Positions 8,160-15,864 of a DNA stretch of 39,097 nucleotides are shown piece by piece. Where the stretch lies: contig CAZWZF010000047.1 in assembly GCA_964638715.1 (NCBI GenBank), positions 1 through 39,097 of the forward strand, written 5' to 3'. Source of the DNA: JBAXQQ01 sp037131695. GTDB lineage: Bacteria; Armatimonadota; Hebobacteria; CAIYQO01. Position 1 is the first letter of the stretch, and every line of letters starts with the position of its first letter. The notes beneath the pieces were generated by a model. That model saw nothing but the letters and a program-made list of their open reading frames with translations. It was not told the origin of the DNA and ran no database searches. Position numbers and translations under genes: made by a program.

Positions 8160-8402
8160 CTATTTATATCTATATACGATTCGCCCACGGGTTAAATCGT
8201 ACGGTGATAACTCTATCTTCACCTTGTCGCCAGGCAGAATGCGAATGAAATTCATTCGAATCTTGCCGGATACGGTAGCCAGCACTAAGTGCGGCTTGCC
8301 TTCAGGCGACTTAGGTAAAGTATCAATCCTTACCCGAAAGGACGCATTTGGTAATGCTTCCTCTACGATGCCTTCGACTTCAATTGCCGCTTCTTTCGCC
8401 AT
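8160..8402 (-). CDS. infA: Translation initiation factor IF-1 with loop insertion
   Basis: 80 residues against the usual 71-72. The OB-fold core is clear ('IEVEGIVEEALPNASFRV', 'VSGKIRMNFIRILPGDKVKIEL', 'PYDLTRGRIVYRYK'). Residues about 28-36 (DTLPKSPEG) are an extra stretch in the strand 2-3 loop, where most bacterial IF-1 proteins have only N-G-H or similar. It follows map by 10 nt. Confidence 0.96.
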   Translation of the reverse strand: MAKEAAIEVEGIVEEALPNASFRVRIDTLPKSPEGKPHLVLATVSGKIRMNFIRILPGDKVKIELSPYDLTRGRIVYRYK

Positions 8403-8412
8403 TAGTACCCGC

Positions 8413-9189
8413 CTAATTTAGTTTTGTCAGTATGTCAGGTACACCCGAGGTGACCGCTACTGTGTGTTCAAAATGAACAGATAACTTTCCATCACGTGTT
8501 ACCGTGGTCCAGCCATCTTTCAATATTCTTATTTCATAAGTACCAGCATTAACCATCGGCTCAATCGCCAGGGTCATGCCGCTTTTCAACACCGCGTCCG
8601 CGCTGGTAACCCAATAGTTGGGAATCTGCGGTTCTTCATGCAGCGCCTTACCGACGCCATGCCCGCACATATCTTTCACTACCGTGTAACCTCGGCTCAA
8701 GGCTAATTTCTCAACCGAGCTGCCGATGTCGCGTACCCGCTTTCCCTGTCGCGCCGCATCAATTCCTGCGTAAAGAGCATCTATTCCAGCCTGCATTAAA
8801 GCCTGCTTTTCTTCAGATATCTCTCCAACCCCAAAAGTCCATGCTGAATCAGCATAAAAACCTTCCAGAATCGCGCCCAAATCGATACTGACCAAGTCAC
8901 CGTCCATGATGACTTTTCCACCTGGTATTCCGTGAACTACCTCTTCATTTATTGATATACAGGCAGTCGCCGGATATCCATGATAATTGAGGAAAGCCGG
9001 GATTGCTCCCATTCCTCTGATTGCGTTCTCTGCAATCTTATCTAATTCACCGGTTGTTACCCCCGGTTTCAAAGCATCCTTAACCATTTGCAACGCCATC
9101 GCTACAATCTTGCCGGAACGACGCATTATTTCAATTTCCTGCGTAGTTTTAACCGGAATCATTGGCTGTCTTGGCCTTGCTACCCGCAT
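8413..9189 (-). CDS. map: Methionine aminopeptidase type I
   Basis: The 258-residue enzyme removes N-terminal Met from nascent proteins. The dinuclear metal ligands are visible as D103, D114, H177, E210 and E241, in 'SIDLGAILEGFYADSAWTF', 'MCGHGVGKALHEEP', 'LAIEPMV' and 'HFEHTVAVT'. It starts 2 nt after the adk stop. An internal Met at residue 10 is an alternative start but lacks a ribosome-binding site. Confidence 0.97.
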   Translation of the reverse strand: MRVARPRQPMIPVKTTQEIEIMRRSGKIVAMALQMVKDALKPGVTTGELDKIAENAIRGMGAIPAFLNYHGYPATACISINEEVVHGIPGGKVIMDGDLVSIDLGAILEGFYADSAWTFGVGEISEEKQALMQAGIDALYAGIDAARQGKRVRDIGSSVEKLALSRGYTVVKDMCGHGVGKALHEEPQIPNYWVTSADAVLKSGMTLAIEPMVNAGTYEIRILKDGWTTVTRDGKLSVHFEHTVAVTSGVPDILTKLN

Positions 9190-9191
9190 CG

Positions 9192-9851
9192 TTATTCCCC
9201 GGTCAATGCTGCTCGAATCTTTTCGGCTACAGCAGGAACTCCGATAGTACCGTCAACGGTAACTAACTTGCCGGATGACTGATAGTATTCGATTAACGGC
9301 TGGGTCTGGTCTTTAAAAGCTACCAAGCGAGTTGTGATAGCATCAATCTGATCATCTTTTCGCTGAATCAGTTCACCGCCGCAATTATCGCAAATGCCTT
9401 CAACTTTCGGCTTCATGGTATAAATATGAAATACTGAATTACATTTCGGACAAACCCGGCGACCGGTAAGTCTGCGAATCAATTCATCATCGCCAACTTC
9501 AATGTTAACTACAGCATCAAGTTTATGATTAATGCGAGTCAGCATTTCACCCAATGCTTCAGCCTGGGCTACAGTGCGGGGAAAACCATCCAGAATGTAA
9601 CCTTTATCCAAGGTTTTCAGTTTTTCTTCCATCATATCGATGATTAACTGATCCGGTACCAATTTTCCGCTTTCCATATAGCTTTTAGCTTCATTACCGA
9701 GAGCGGAGCCAGCGCGGACTTCGGCGCGAAGGATGTCGCCTGTTGAAATATGGGTTAATCCCCAATTTTCATTCAGATAAGCAGCCTGAGTGCCTTTTCC
9801 GGCGCCCGGAGCGCCCAGCAATATAAAATGTAATGTATCTGTCTTTGCCAT
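9192..9851 (-). CDS. adk: Adenylate kinase, zinc-lid form
   Basis: 219 residues. The P-loop is GAPGAGKGTQ at 13-22, and 'GYILDGFPRTVAQAEAL' is the second hallmark. The LID domain carries a four-cysteine zinc site (C-P-K-C ... C-D-N-C), the long form of Gram-positive and many other bacteria. It catalyses ATP + AMP = 2 ADP. secY-adk-map-infA is a common order and spacing here is 2-10 nt. Confidence 0.98.
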   Translation of the reverse strand: MAKTDTLHFILLGAPGAGKGTQAAYLNENWGLTHISTGDILRAEVRAGSALGNEAKSYMESGKLVPDQLIIDMMEEKLKTLDKGYILDGFPRTVAQAEALGEMLTRINHKLDAVVNIEVGDDELIRRLTGRRVCPKCNSVFHIYTMKPKVEGICDNCGGELIQRKDDQIDAITTRLVAFKDQTQPLIEYYQSSGKLVTVDGTIGVPAVAEKIRAALTGE

Positions 9852-9860
9852 TAATCTTCC

Positions 9861-11225
9861 TTACTTAATAAAGCCTTCATAGTGACGCATCACCAAGTGA
9901 GCTTCCATTTGTTTCATGGTGTCAAGAGCAACGCCAACTACGATGAGCAGTGATGTACCACCCATCAAAGGTGCAAGCATTGCGGTTGCCGGGTCTTGCC
10001 CTCTGCCGCCGACGATGAAAGGAATAACGTATGGCAGAATAGCAACGAGACCCAAGAACATTGCACCGACGAAGGTTATTCGAGTCAGCACTTTGTCAAC
10101 ATATCTTTCTGTCTCACGGCCCGGACGAATGCCCAGGATGAATGAGCCATTTTTCTTTAAATTGTCAGCAATGTCCGCTACATTATATACCACTGCGGTA
10201 TAAAAATATGTAAAGAAAACAACTAACAGGAAGTAAATCAAACATCCGTACCAGCTTTGTCCCGGTGACAGGTTAAGCATGAACTTAATAAACATGGACG
10301 GATTTGTATTACCGCTATTTTGAATCAACATCTGTGCGATTGACGCCGGCAGAGTTACAACTGAAATCGCGAAAATGATCGGGATAACGCCAGCGGTTAC
10401 GACTTTCAATGGCAGGTAGCTGTTGCCGCCGCCAACTGAACGAACGCCGACTACTTTTCGCGCATGCTGAATCGGTATCTGCCTGACAGCCTGATGAACG
10501 AAAGTGATGAATACAATAATTCCCAGGAATACAGCAAGCAGAAGTCCAACCTTCAGAATTGCGAACAAAGTGTTGTTGTCTGAGTTATCAATAGCAGATT
10601 TGAATACCTGATAAATGGTGGGCACTAATCTAATCATGATACCGGCGAAGATGATTAATGAGATACCGTTGCCGATACCTTTATCTGTTAACTGTTCGCC
10701 AACCCACATCAGGAATGATGTACCGGCAACCATAACAATCATCAATGGTATAATGGTGTAGATACCCAAGGTATCAGTCTCTAATACGCCTGATCTATAC
10801 ATGTACCAGCTAAGACCACCCGCCTGCAGGAATGCAAGTATAACGGTGCCGATTCTGGTATAACTTGATATTCTCTTGCGGCCATCTTCCCCTTCTTTCT
10901 GCATTTTCTGTATTTGCGGAACCGCGATTCCCAGAAGCTGCATTAAAATAGAAGAGTTGATATACGGTACGATACCTAAAGCAAGTATTGAAAGACGCTT
11001 GAAAGCACCTCCGGACATCATGTCGATGAAGCTCCAGATAGAACCGCTGTTAAACAAGTTGGAAATTTTATCCGGGTTAACAAACGGTGCTGGTATATGA
11101 AGCCCGATAACAAATAGCGCAAACATGCCGGCGACGAAAAATATCCGGTTTTTTAATTCCGGCACTTTGAAAACGTCGGCTAAGCGAGCTAATGATTCTT
11201 GCCAATGGATATCTTGTGATGCCAC
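9861..11225 (-). CDS. secY: Preprotein translocase subunit SecY
   Basis: 454 residues, multi-spanning inner-membrane channel of the Sec translocon. Family motifs include 'SGGAFKRLSILALGIVPYIN', 'MQLLGIAVPQIQKMQKEGEDGRKRI' and 'RQIPIQHARK', plus the cytosolic C4/C5 loop 'PGRETERYVDKVLTRITFVGA'. About ten hydrophobic segments are visible. It starts 1 nt after rplO, so translation is probably coupled. Confidence 0.98.
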   Translation of the reverse strand: MASQDIHWQESLARLADVFKVPELKNRIFFVAGMFALFVIGLHIPAPFVNPDKISNLFNSGSIWSFIDMMSGGAFKRLSILALGIVPYINSSILMQLLGIAVPQIQKMQKEGEDGRKRISSYTRIGTVILAFLQAGGLSWYMYRSGVLETDTLGIYTIIPLMIVMVAGTSFLMWVGEQLTDKGIGNGISLIIFAGIMIRLVPTIYQVFKSAIDNSDNNTLFAILKVGLLLAVFLGIIVFITFVHQAVRQIPIQHARKVVGVRSVGGGNSYLPLKVVTAGVIPIIFAISVVTLPASIAQMLIQNSGNTNPSMFIKFMLNLSPGQSWYGCLIYFLLVVFFTYFYTAVVYNVADIADNLKKNGSFILGIRPGRETERYVDKVLTRITFVGAMFLGLVAILPYVIPFIVGGRGQDPATAMLAPLMGGTSLLIVVGVALDTMKQMEAHLVMRHYEGFIK

Positions 11226-11226
11226 G

Positions 11227-11685
11227 TTAGATTACCTCCGCGCTCCCGCCTGCCGTTTTAATTTTATCGGCGGCACTGGCACTGAAATGGCTTGCGTATA
11301 CAGTGAGTGGTTTGGTGAGTTCGCCGTTGCCAAGAACTCTCAGTCCTTCATTGATGGTGCTGATAAATCTTGTTTTCAGGAGAAGTTCAGGAGTGATAAC
11401 AGTGTTTGCATCAAACTGTTCAAGCTGCCCGACGTTAATAATAGTATATTCTTTCTTGAACATACCAATATTGCGAGCGCTCTGGCTTTCGCCTTTCAAT
11501 TTGCGCAATCGGCGGTTGATAGGAGTCTGTCCGCCTTCGAAACCAGCACGAACTTTACCACGTGCACGTTGACCCTTATGTCCACGTCCACTTGTTTTAC
11601 CGTGTGCGGAGCCAATACCGCGTCCCACACGCTTCGCGCTCTTATGTGAACCTTCCGGCCCACTTAATTCATGCAATCGAATCAT
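11227..11685 (-). CDS. rplO: 50S ribosomal protein L15
   Basis: 152 residues. The Gly/Arg/Lys-rich N-terminus 'KRVGRGIGSAHGKTSGRGHKGQ' threads into 23S rRNA, and 'FEGGQTPINRRLRKLKG' is typical. It is directly followed by secY, the usual arrangement at the end of spc. Confidence 0.97.
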   Translation of the reverse strand: MIRLHELSGPEGSHKSAKRVGRGIGSAHGKTSGRGHKGQRARGKVRAGFEGGQTPINRRLRKLKGESQSARNIGMFKKEYTIINVGQLEQFDANTVITPELLLKTRFISTINEGLRVLGNGELTKPLTVYASHFSASAADKIKTAGGSAEVI

Positions 11686-11737
11686 CTTATGTAGTCCTCA
11701 ACGCAACCAGGTATCCCGGTCACTCGTACGATTGTAA

Positions 11738-11923
11738 TTATTCTGCAACCTTTACATCAACCATGTGGCGTACTTTAATAACTGCTCCACGGGTGCAAGG
11801 ATTATCCGGCAATATGACCGTCTGGCGGATTTTACGCAAACCAAGTCCTCTCACAATGTCGACTATGGTATGCGGTTCGCCTATTATACTTCTTTTCAGA
11901 GAAATTGCTAACTTCCCGCTCAT
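11738..11923 (-). CDS. rpmD: 50S ribosomal protein L30
   Basis: 61 residues, 'ISLKRSIIGEPHTIVDIVRGLGLRKIRQ' across the conserved core. Its ATG overlaps the rpsE stop by 4 nt (ATGA), indicating coupling. Normal length. Confidence 0.96.
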   Translation of the reverse strand: MSGKLAISLKRSIIGEPHTIVDIVRGLGLRKIRQTVILPDNPCTRGAVIKVRHMVDVKVAE

Positions 11924-12444
11924 TCTACTTCCCCTTCGGAGGCTCTGCCATAAACTTCAGCCACTGTTTTTCCGCGAATGGCAGCAACTTCTTCAACAGT
12001 TCTGAGTGCTTTTAAGCATTCAATAGTTGCCCATGCAATGTTAATTGCGTTAGCTGAACCCAATGATTTAGTCAGGATATTATGAATGCCAGCGGCTTCC
12101 ATAATAGCGCGGACTGCACCACCGGCGATAACGCCAGTACCTTCTGATGCGGGTTTGAGCAGTACTTTAGCAGCACCTGCGTCTTCCTCTACCAGATGGG
12201 GAATTGTCCCCTTGGAAATAGGAACTTTGATCAGCGCTTTTTTAGCAGCTTCAGTGCCTTTGCGGATAGCATCAGGTACTTCAGAAGCCTTGCCTAAGCC
12301 AACGCCCACATGTCCTTTACTGTCGCCAACAACAACCAAGGCGCTCCAGCGTAAAGTTCGTCCACCTTTGTGAACTTTCTGAACGCGGTTCAGCGAGACA
12401 ACCTTTTCAACCAGTTCCAGCGACGTAGTATCAATTTTCGCCAT
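11920..12444 (-). CDS. rpsE: 30S ribosomal protein S5
   Basis: 174 residues: the dsRBD-like N-domain 'KVVSLNRVQKVHKGGRTLRW' with 'GDSKGHVGVGLGKA', then the C-domain 'GTGVIAGGAVRAIMEAAGIHNILTKSLGS'. S5 shapes mRNA entry and decoding fidelity. Order rplR-rpsE-rpmD is canonical. Confidence 0.98.
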   Translation of the reverse strand: MAKIDTTSLELVEKVVSLNRVQKVHKGGRTLRWSALVVVGDSKGHVGVGLGKASEVPDAIRKGTEAAKKALIKVPISKGTIPHLVEEDAGAAKVLLKPASEGTGVIAGGAVRAIMEAAGIHNILTKSLGSANAINIAWATIECLKALRTVEEVAAIRGKTVAEVYGRASEGEVE

Positions 12445-12467
12445 TGTCTTTTATCTCCGTCCAGCCG

Positions 12468-12839
12468 TTAGAAGTTCAGTCCGCCTTTGCGGGCGCCATC
12501 GGCCAAAGCCTTCACGCGGCCATGGTAAGGATTACCACCGCGATCATACACAACATCTATAATGCCAGCGGCTTTCGCGCGCTCTGCAATCATAAGTCCA
12601 ACCGACTCTGCTCCGGCGATGTTCCATCCCTTTACAGCATCTGTTACCTTCTCATTGAAGGCTGGTTCATTTGTTGAAGCTGCTGCAAGAGTGTTGCCAG
12701 CAACATCATCAATTAACTGAGCGTAAATATGCTTAAGACTGCGGTATACAGCCAATCTTGGCCGTTGCGGCGTTCCGGAGACTTTACCGCGTACTCGCTT
12801 GTGTCTGCGTATTCGAGCTGCTTTTTTAACTAATTTCAT
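12468..12839 (-). CDS. rplR: 50S ribosomal protein L18
   Basis: 123 residues from ATG at 12839: 'RIRRHKRVRGKVSGTPQRPRL', 'SLKHIYAQLIDD', and the C-terminus 'YHGRVKALADGARKGGLNF' that binds 5S rRNA. An in-frame GTG at 12848 is possible, but that GTG is itself part of the AGGTGA ribosome-binding site of the ATG. Confidence 0.96.
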   Translation of the reverse strand: MKLVKKAARIRRHKRVRGKVSGTPQRPRLAVYRSLKHIYAQLIDDVAGNTLAAASTNEPAFNEKVTDAVKGWNIAGAESVGLMIAERAKAAGIIDVVYDRGGNPYHGRVKALADGARKGGLNF

Positions 12840-12883
12840 CGATCTCACCTTTTGCCGTCGGTCTTTGTCGACGGCGTTATCGA

Positions 12884-13468
12884 CTATTTCTTACCTTTAC
12901 CAGCCTTAGCGGCCTTACCAGCCTTGCGGCGTACTACTTCACCTTCGTAACGAAGGCCTTTACCTTTGTAGGGTTCAGGTTTCTTCAATGCGCGGATCTT
13001 TGCTGTTACCTGTCCAACCATCTCTTTATCAATACCGGCAACGGTGATACGGGCAGTTCTATGTCCATTATCAACATTCGGTGATGAGGTTTCAACAGCG
13101 AATGTAATTCCCTTTGGTGCAATCACATAAATATCATGTGAGAAACCAAGGTTTAAAACCATTCTATCCGGCTGCAATTGTGCACGGTATCCGATTCCAT
13201 GCAATGTTAGAACTTTATTAAAACCCTTGCTTACACCATCTACCATATTAGCAATTAAGGTGCGTGTTAAGCCGTGCATCGCCTTGTGCAACTTTATTTC
13301 AGAGGCGCGCTCAACTGTGAGCACATTCTCTTCCTGTTTCACGGTGATACAGTCAGCCAGCGGGCGGGATAATTCGCCCTTCGGACCTTTAACTGATACA
13401 GTGCCGTCTGCGACAATAACTGTCACTCCGGCGGGCAGCGCTATCGGCAATTTACCAATTCGCGACAT
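12884..13468 (-). CDS. rplF: 50S ribosomal protein L6
   Basis: 194 residues starting 'MSRIGKLPIALPAGV', with 'KGPKGELSRPL' and the C-terminal 'KPEPYKGKGLRYEGEVVRRKAGK'. The ATG at 13468 has AAGGAG just upstream; a longer in-frame reading to 13516 has no family support. A short Ala/Lys/Gly tail follows the conserved end. Confidence 0.97.
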   Translation of the reverse strand: MSRIGKLPIALPAGVTVIVADGTVSVKGPKGELSRPLADCITVKQEENVLTVERASEIKLHKAMHGLTRTLIANMVDGVSKGFNKVLTLHGIGYRAQLQPDRMVLNLGFSHDIYVIAPKGITFAVETSSPNVDNGHRTARITVAGIDKEMVGQVTAKIRALKKPEPYKGKGLRYEGEVVRRKAGKAAKAGKGKK

Positions 13469-13522
13469 GATTAACTCCTTCGCAATAAAGCGGCATGATC
13501 TTTGACATACCGGCAAGCAAAA

Positions 13523-13924
13523 TTACCAGATGGTGCAGAGTAATTCTCCGCCGACCTTAGTAAGTCTGGCAGTCTTATCAGTGATAACACCCGATGCTGT
13601 GGTGAGAATAGCAATTCCCATACCACCCTGCACACGAGGGATTTCACCACAACCGACATAAACGCGGCGACCTGGTTTGCTGATTCTTTTCAAACCACGA
13701 ATCACTGGCTGATGGCGCGGGCCATACTTCAATGTCAGTTTAACAATTGGGGTGAGAGTATCTTCACCTTCAACTTCGTAACGTGATATATAGCCTTCCT
13801 CTTTGAGGATCCGGGCAATCTGTAATTTAATTTTCGTACTCGGGATAGCTACAATATCGTGACCGGCAGAAACAGCGTTTCTTACGCGGGTCAGCATATC
13901 GCCAATCGGGTCATTAACGGGCAT
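13523..13924 (-). CDS. rpsH: 30S ribosomal protein S8
   Basis: 133 residues: 'NDPIGDMLTRVRNAVSAGHDIV', 'GLKRISKPGRRVYVG', and the C-terminal 'GIAILTTASGVITDKTARLTKVGGELLCTIW'. S8 is the spc-operon translational repressor in E. coli, which is relevant to the structured rplX-rplE spacer here. Confidence 0.98.
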   Translation of the reverse strand: MPVNDPIGDMLTRVRNAVSAGHDIVAIPSTKIKLQIARILKEEGYISRYEVEGEDTLTPIVKLTLKYGPRHQPVIRGLKRISKPGRRVYVGCGEIPRVQGGMGIAILTTASGVITDKTARLTKVGGELLCTIW

Positions 13925-13934
13925 CGTATTACTC

Positions 13935-14120
13935 CTACCAGCTCGACTTAGTCACGCCGGGCAAAAGGCCCTTAAGTGCATAGGTGCGTAAACAAATACG
14001 GCACATGCCGAACTTGCGAAAATAGGCACGCGGTCTGCCGCAGATATTGCACCGGTTATAAGCGCGTACTGCGAACTTAGGCTTGCGTTGCCAGGTTTGT
14101 AATTTACCTTTTTTAGCCAC
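13935..14120 (-). CDS. rpsN: 30S ribosomal protein S14 type Z
   Basis: 61-residue zinc-binding form with C24, C27, C40 and C43 ('CNICGRPRAYFRKFGMCRICLR') and the C-terminus 'GLLPGVTKSSW'. The short C+ form is found in Gram-positives, Thermus and many deep-branching phyla. It is located between rplE and rpsH as usual. Confidence 0.98.
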   Translation of the reverse strand: MAKKGKLQTWQRKPKFAVRAYNRCNICGRPRAYFRKFGMCRICLRTYALKGLLPGVTKSSW

Positions 14121-14139
14121 GGTATTCTCCTGTCACCTG

Positions 14140-14823
14140 TCAGCCTTTGCGCATCGGCAGGCCGAGTTTTAATAATAACGCACGGGATTCTTCGTCAGTC
14201 CGAGCGGTTGTCACAATAGTAATATCCATACCACGTACGCGGTCTACATTATCAATCGGTATTTCAGGGAAAATCGATTGCTCTTTCAGACCCATGGTAT
14301 AATTTCCGCGGCCATCAAATGACTTGTTAGGCATGCCCTGAAAGTCGCGAATACGCGGCAGAGCGATGGAGAACAATCTATCGAGAAATTCCCACATACG
14401 CGGTCCGCGCAATGTAACTTTACAACCGATCGGGTTGCCTTCGCGCAGCTTGAATGCAGCAATTGACTTCTTGGCTTTGGTTACTACTGGCTTTTGACCG
14501 GTAATAAGCGCCATGTCGCGAACTGCGCCGTCAAGGTGCTTGATATCAAGGAGAGCTTCACCGACGCCCATGTTAACAATAACTTTGCTAACGCGCGGGA
14601 TTTCCATGATGTTCTTGTACCCGAACTGTTCTTTCATTTCTGGTGCAATTTCTGCTGCATAGCGGTCTTTCAAGCGAAGGACGATTGCCTTCTCTTCTAC
14701 GCCGCCAAACTTAATTGCGCCCGGTGCTTCTTTCTTGGTAGTTTTACCCTGCGGTGCACCCGGTTTTCCTCCACCAGGCTTCTTTCCGCCCGGTGCCGAT
14801 TTCTTCGGTTCAGCTTTTGCCAC
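14140..14823 (-). CDS. rplE: 50S ribosomal protein L5 with Lys/Gly/Pro N-terminal tail
   Basis: 227 residues from a GTG at 14823, chosen because GAGGAG lies a few nt upstream; a longer ATG reading to 14862 has no ribosome-binding site. The core is clear: 'NIMEIPRVSKVIVNMGVGEA', 'TGQKPVVTKAKKSIAAFKLREG', 'FSIALPRIRDFQG', 'MDITIVTTARTDEESRALL'. Most L5 proteins are about 180 residues. The first 45 or so here are a low-complexity, basic G/P/K/A segment absent from the usual family. L5 binds 5S rRNA and the P-site tRNA. Confidence 0.95.
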   Translation of the reverse strand: MAKAEPKKSAPGGKKPGGGKPGAPQGKTTKKEAPGAIKFGGVEEKAIVLRLKDRYAAEIAPEMKEQFGYKNIMEIPRVSKVIVNMGVGEALLDIKHLDGAVRDMALITGQKPVVTKAKKSIAAFKLREGNPIGCKVTLRGPRMWEFLDRLFSIALPRIRDFQGMPNKSFDGRGNYTMGLKEQSIFPEIPIDNVDRVRGMDITIVTTARTDEESRALLLKLGLPMRKG

Positions 14824-14838
14824 AATAATCTCCTCTGG

Positions 14839-14890
14839 AATCCCCCACCATCCCATACGCACTATTGCCGCATGGCGGTAGGGCGGGATT
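14839..14890 (-). promoter_or_regulatory. Structured rplX-rplE spacer, candidate S8 autoregulatory site
   Basis: The 69-nt spacer before the rplE GTG can form an outer stem (AATCCC at 14885-14890 read on the minus strand, with GGGATT at 14839-14844) enclosing a CCGC-CAT-GCGG hairpin (14868-14878). In E. coli the L24-L5 junction is where S8 represses spc translation. The position matches; a match to the S8 recognition core was not established. Confidence 0.35.
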
Positions 14891-14892
14891 TA

Positions 14893-15387
14893 TTAGTCTA
14901 ATTTCTCAGTCGGCCGTGGAATAATCTGTTGGCATTGTTTGCAAACACGTTCACGGCGGGTGACGGTCTTCTGTCCTGCCAGGGTATTGCGGGTAACTTC
15001 AATAAGTTTCATCGCAACCCGGGTAGGAGCATTGCATGACGGGCAAACCAGCATCACACGTGACACCGGAATAGCGGCAGGGATTTCAATCCGGCCACCC
15101 TGCTGCAATTGTGCAGCGGCACTGCCCTGGCGAGGCTTCTGGTGTTTTGTTACCAGGTTTAAACCCTCGACAATGACTTTGTCTTTTCCTGTAAGGACTT
15201 CAATAACCTTGCCACGGGCACCTTCAACTTTGTTGGCAAGTGCCTGCTGCTCCGCCATCGGCAGCTTCTCAACCTGAGCCTGCAGTTCCGCGGCGGATTT
15301 CACGTGCAAGGCTTCGCGCAGACGTGAAACGCCTGCGGCATCTTTGCCCTTGCGGATATATACTATGTCACCTTTTACAATTTTCAT
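14893..15387 (-). CDS. rplX: 50S ribosomal protein L24 with insertion in the KOW motif
   Basis: 164 residues against about 100-110. It begins like any L24 ('MKIVKGDIVYIRKGKD') but then has an extra, helix-prone stretch of about 40 residues (17-56, Ala/Glu/Leu/Gln-rich). It then resumes with 'ARGKVIEVL', 'VIVEGLNLVTKHQKP' and 'SRVMLVCPSCNAPTRV'. The C-terminal zinc ribbon has C115, C118, C149 and C152, with another small expansion (about 132-145) between the pairs. The GKD...RGKV break is inside the KOW loop. It is preceded by its own consensus promoter. Confidence 0.94.
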   Translation of the reverse strand: MKIVKGDIVYIRKGKDAAGVSRLREALHVKSAAELQAQVEKLPMAEQQALANKVEGARGKVIEVLTGKDKVIVEGLNLVTKHQKPRQGSAAAQLQQGGRIEIPAAIPVSRVMLVCPSCNAPTRVAMKLIEVTRNTLAGQKTVTRRERVCKQCQQIIPRPTEKLD

Positions 15388-15406
15388 CGCTTATTCCCAT
15401 ACAATT

Positions 15407-15429
15407 CGCCGAGACGTTTTGTCCCGGCG
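15407..15429 (-). promoter_or_regulatory. Leader hairpin upstream of rplX
   Basis: Read on the minus strand, CGCCGGGAC pairs with GTCTCGGCG (9 bp, one G-U) around AAAAC. It falls between the internal promoter and the rplX ATG, about 20 nt before the start codon. The role is unknown; a ribosomal-protein feedback site or mRNA stabiliser is possible. Confidence 0.5.
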
Positions 15430-15445
15430 ATGCACACAAGACCGA

Positions 15446-15474
15446 ATTTTACTGTTTTTTGGCACCCTTGTCAA
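15446..15474 (-). promoter_or_regulatory. Internal sigma70-type promoter before rplX
   Basis: On the minus strand: TTGACA (15469-15474), a 17-bp spacer, and TAAAAT (15446-15451). It lies in the 103-nt gap after rplN, the longest spacer in the spc part. The expected start is near 15439, giving a leader of about 50 nt. Confidence 0.75.
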
Positions 15475-15490
15475 CAGGGGTACTTAAAAA

Positions 15491-15862
15491 CTAAAGAACT
15501 TCTGGTGCCAGACTTACGATTTTCATAAAATCGCGGTCTCGCAGTTCACGTGCAACTGGTCCGAAGATGCGGGTACCGCGCGGATTCTTCGCATCATTAA
15601 TGAGTACTGCCGCATTTTCATCGAACCGGATATATGACCCGTCCGGGCGACGTAAAGACTTTTTAGTGCGGACTACAACAGCCTTCGCTACATCGCCTTT
15701 CTTCACGTTTGAAGATCCCGGGGTAACAGATTTAACTGCCACCACAATAATATCGCCGATATTAGCGGTTGAGCCGGTTGAACCCTTCAGTACGCGGATG
15801 CATTCAACTACCCGCGCCCCAGAATTGTCTGCTACATTCAAACGTGTTCGTAACTGTATCAT
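15491..15862 (-). CDS. rplN: 50S ribosomal protein L14
   Basis: 123 residues: 'MIQLRTRLNVADNSGARVVECIRVLKG', interrupted here only for brevity, with 'VVVRTKKSLRRPDGSYIRFD' and 'GTRIFGPVARELRD'. Normal length. Its AGGAG ribosome-binding site is inside the 3' end of the upstream EF-G-like gene, 2 nt separating the two reading frames, so the two are coupled. Confidence 0.98.
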   Translation of the reverse strand: MIQLRTRLNVADNSGARVVECIRVLKGSTGSTANIGDIIVVAVKSVTPGSSNVKKGDVAKAVVVRTKKSLRRPDGSYIRFDENAAVLINDAKNPRGTRIFGPVARELRDRDFMKIVSLAPEVL

Positions 15863-15864
15863 GT

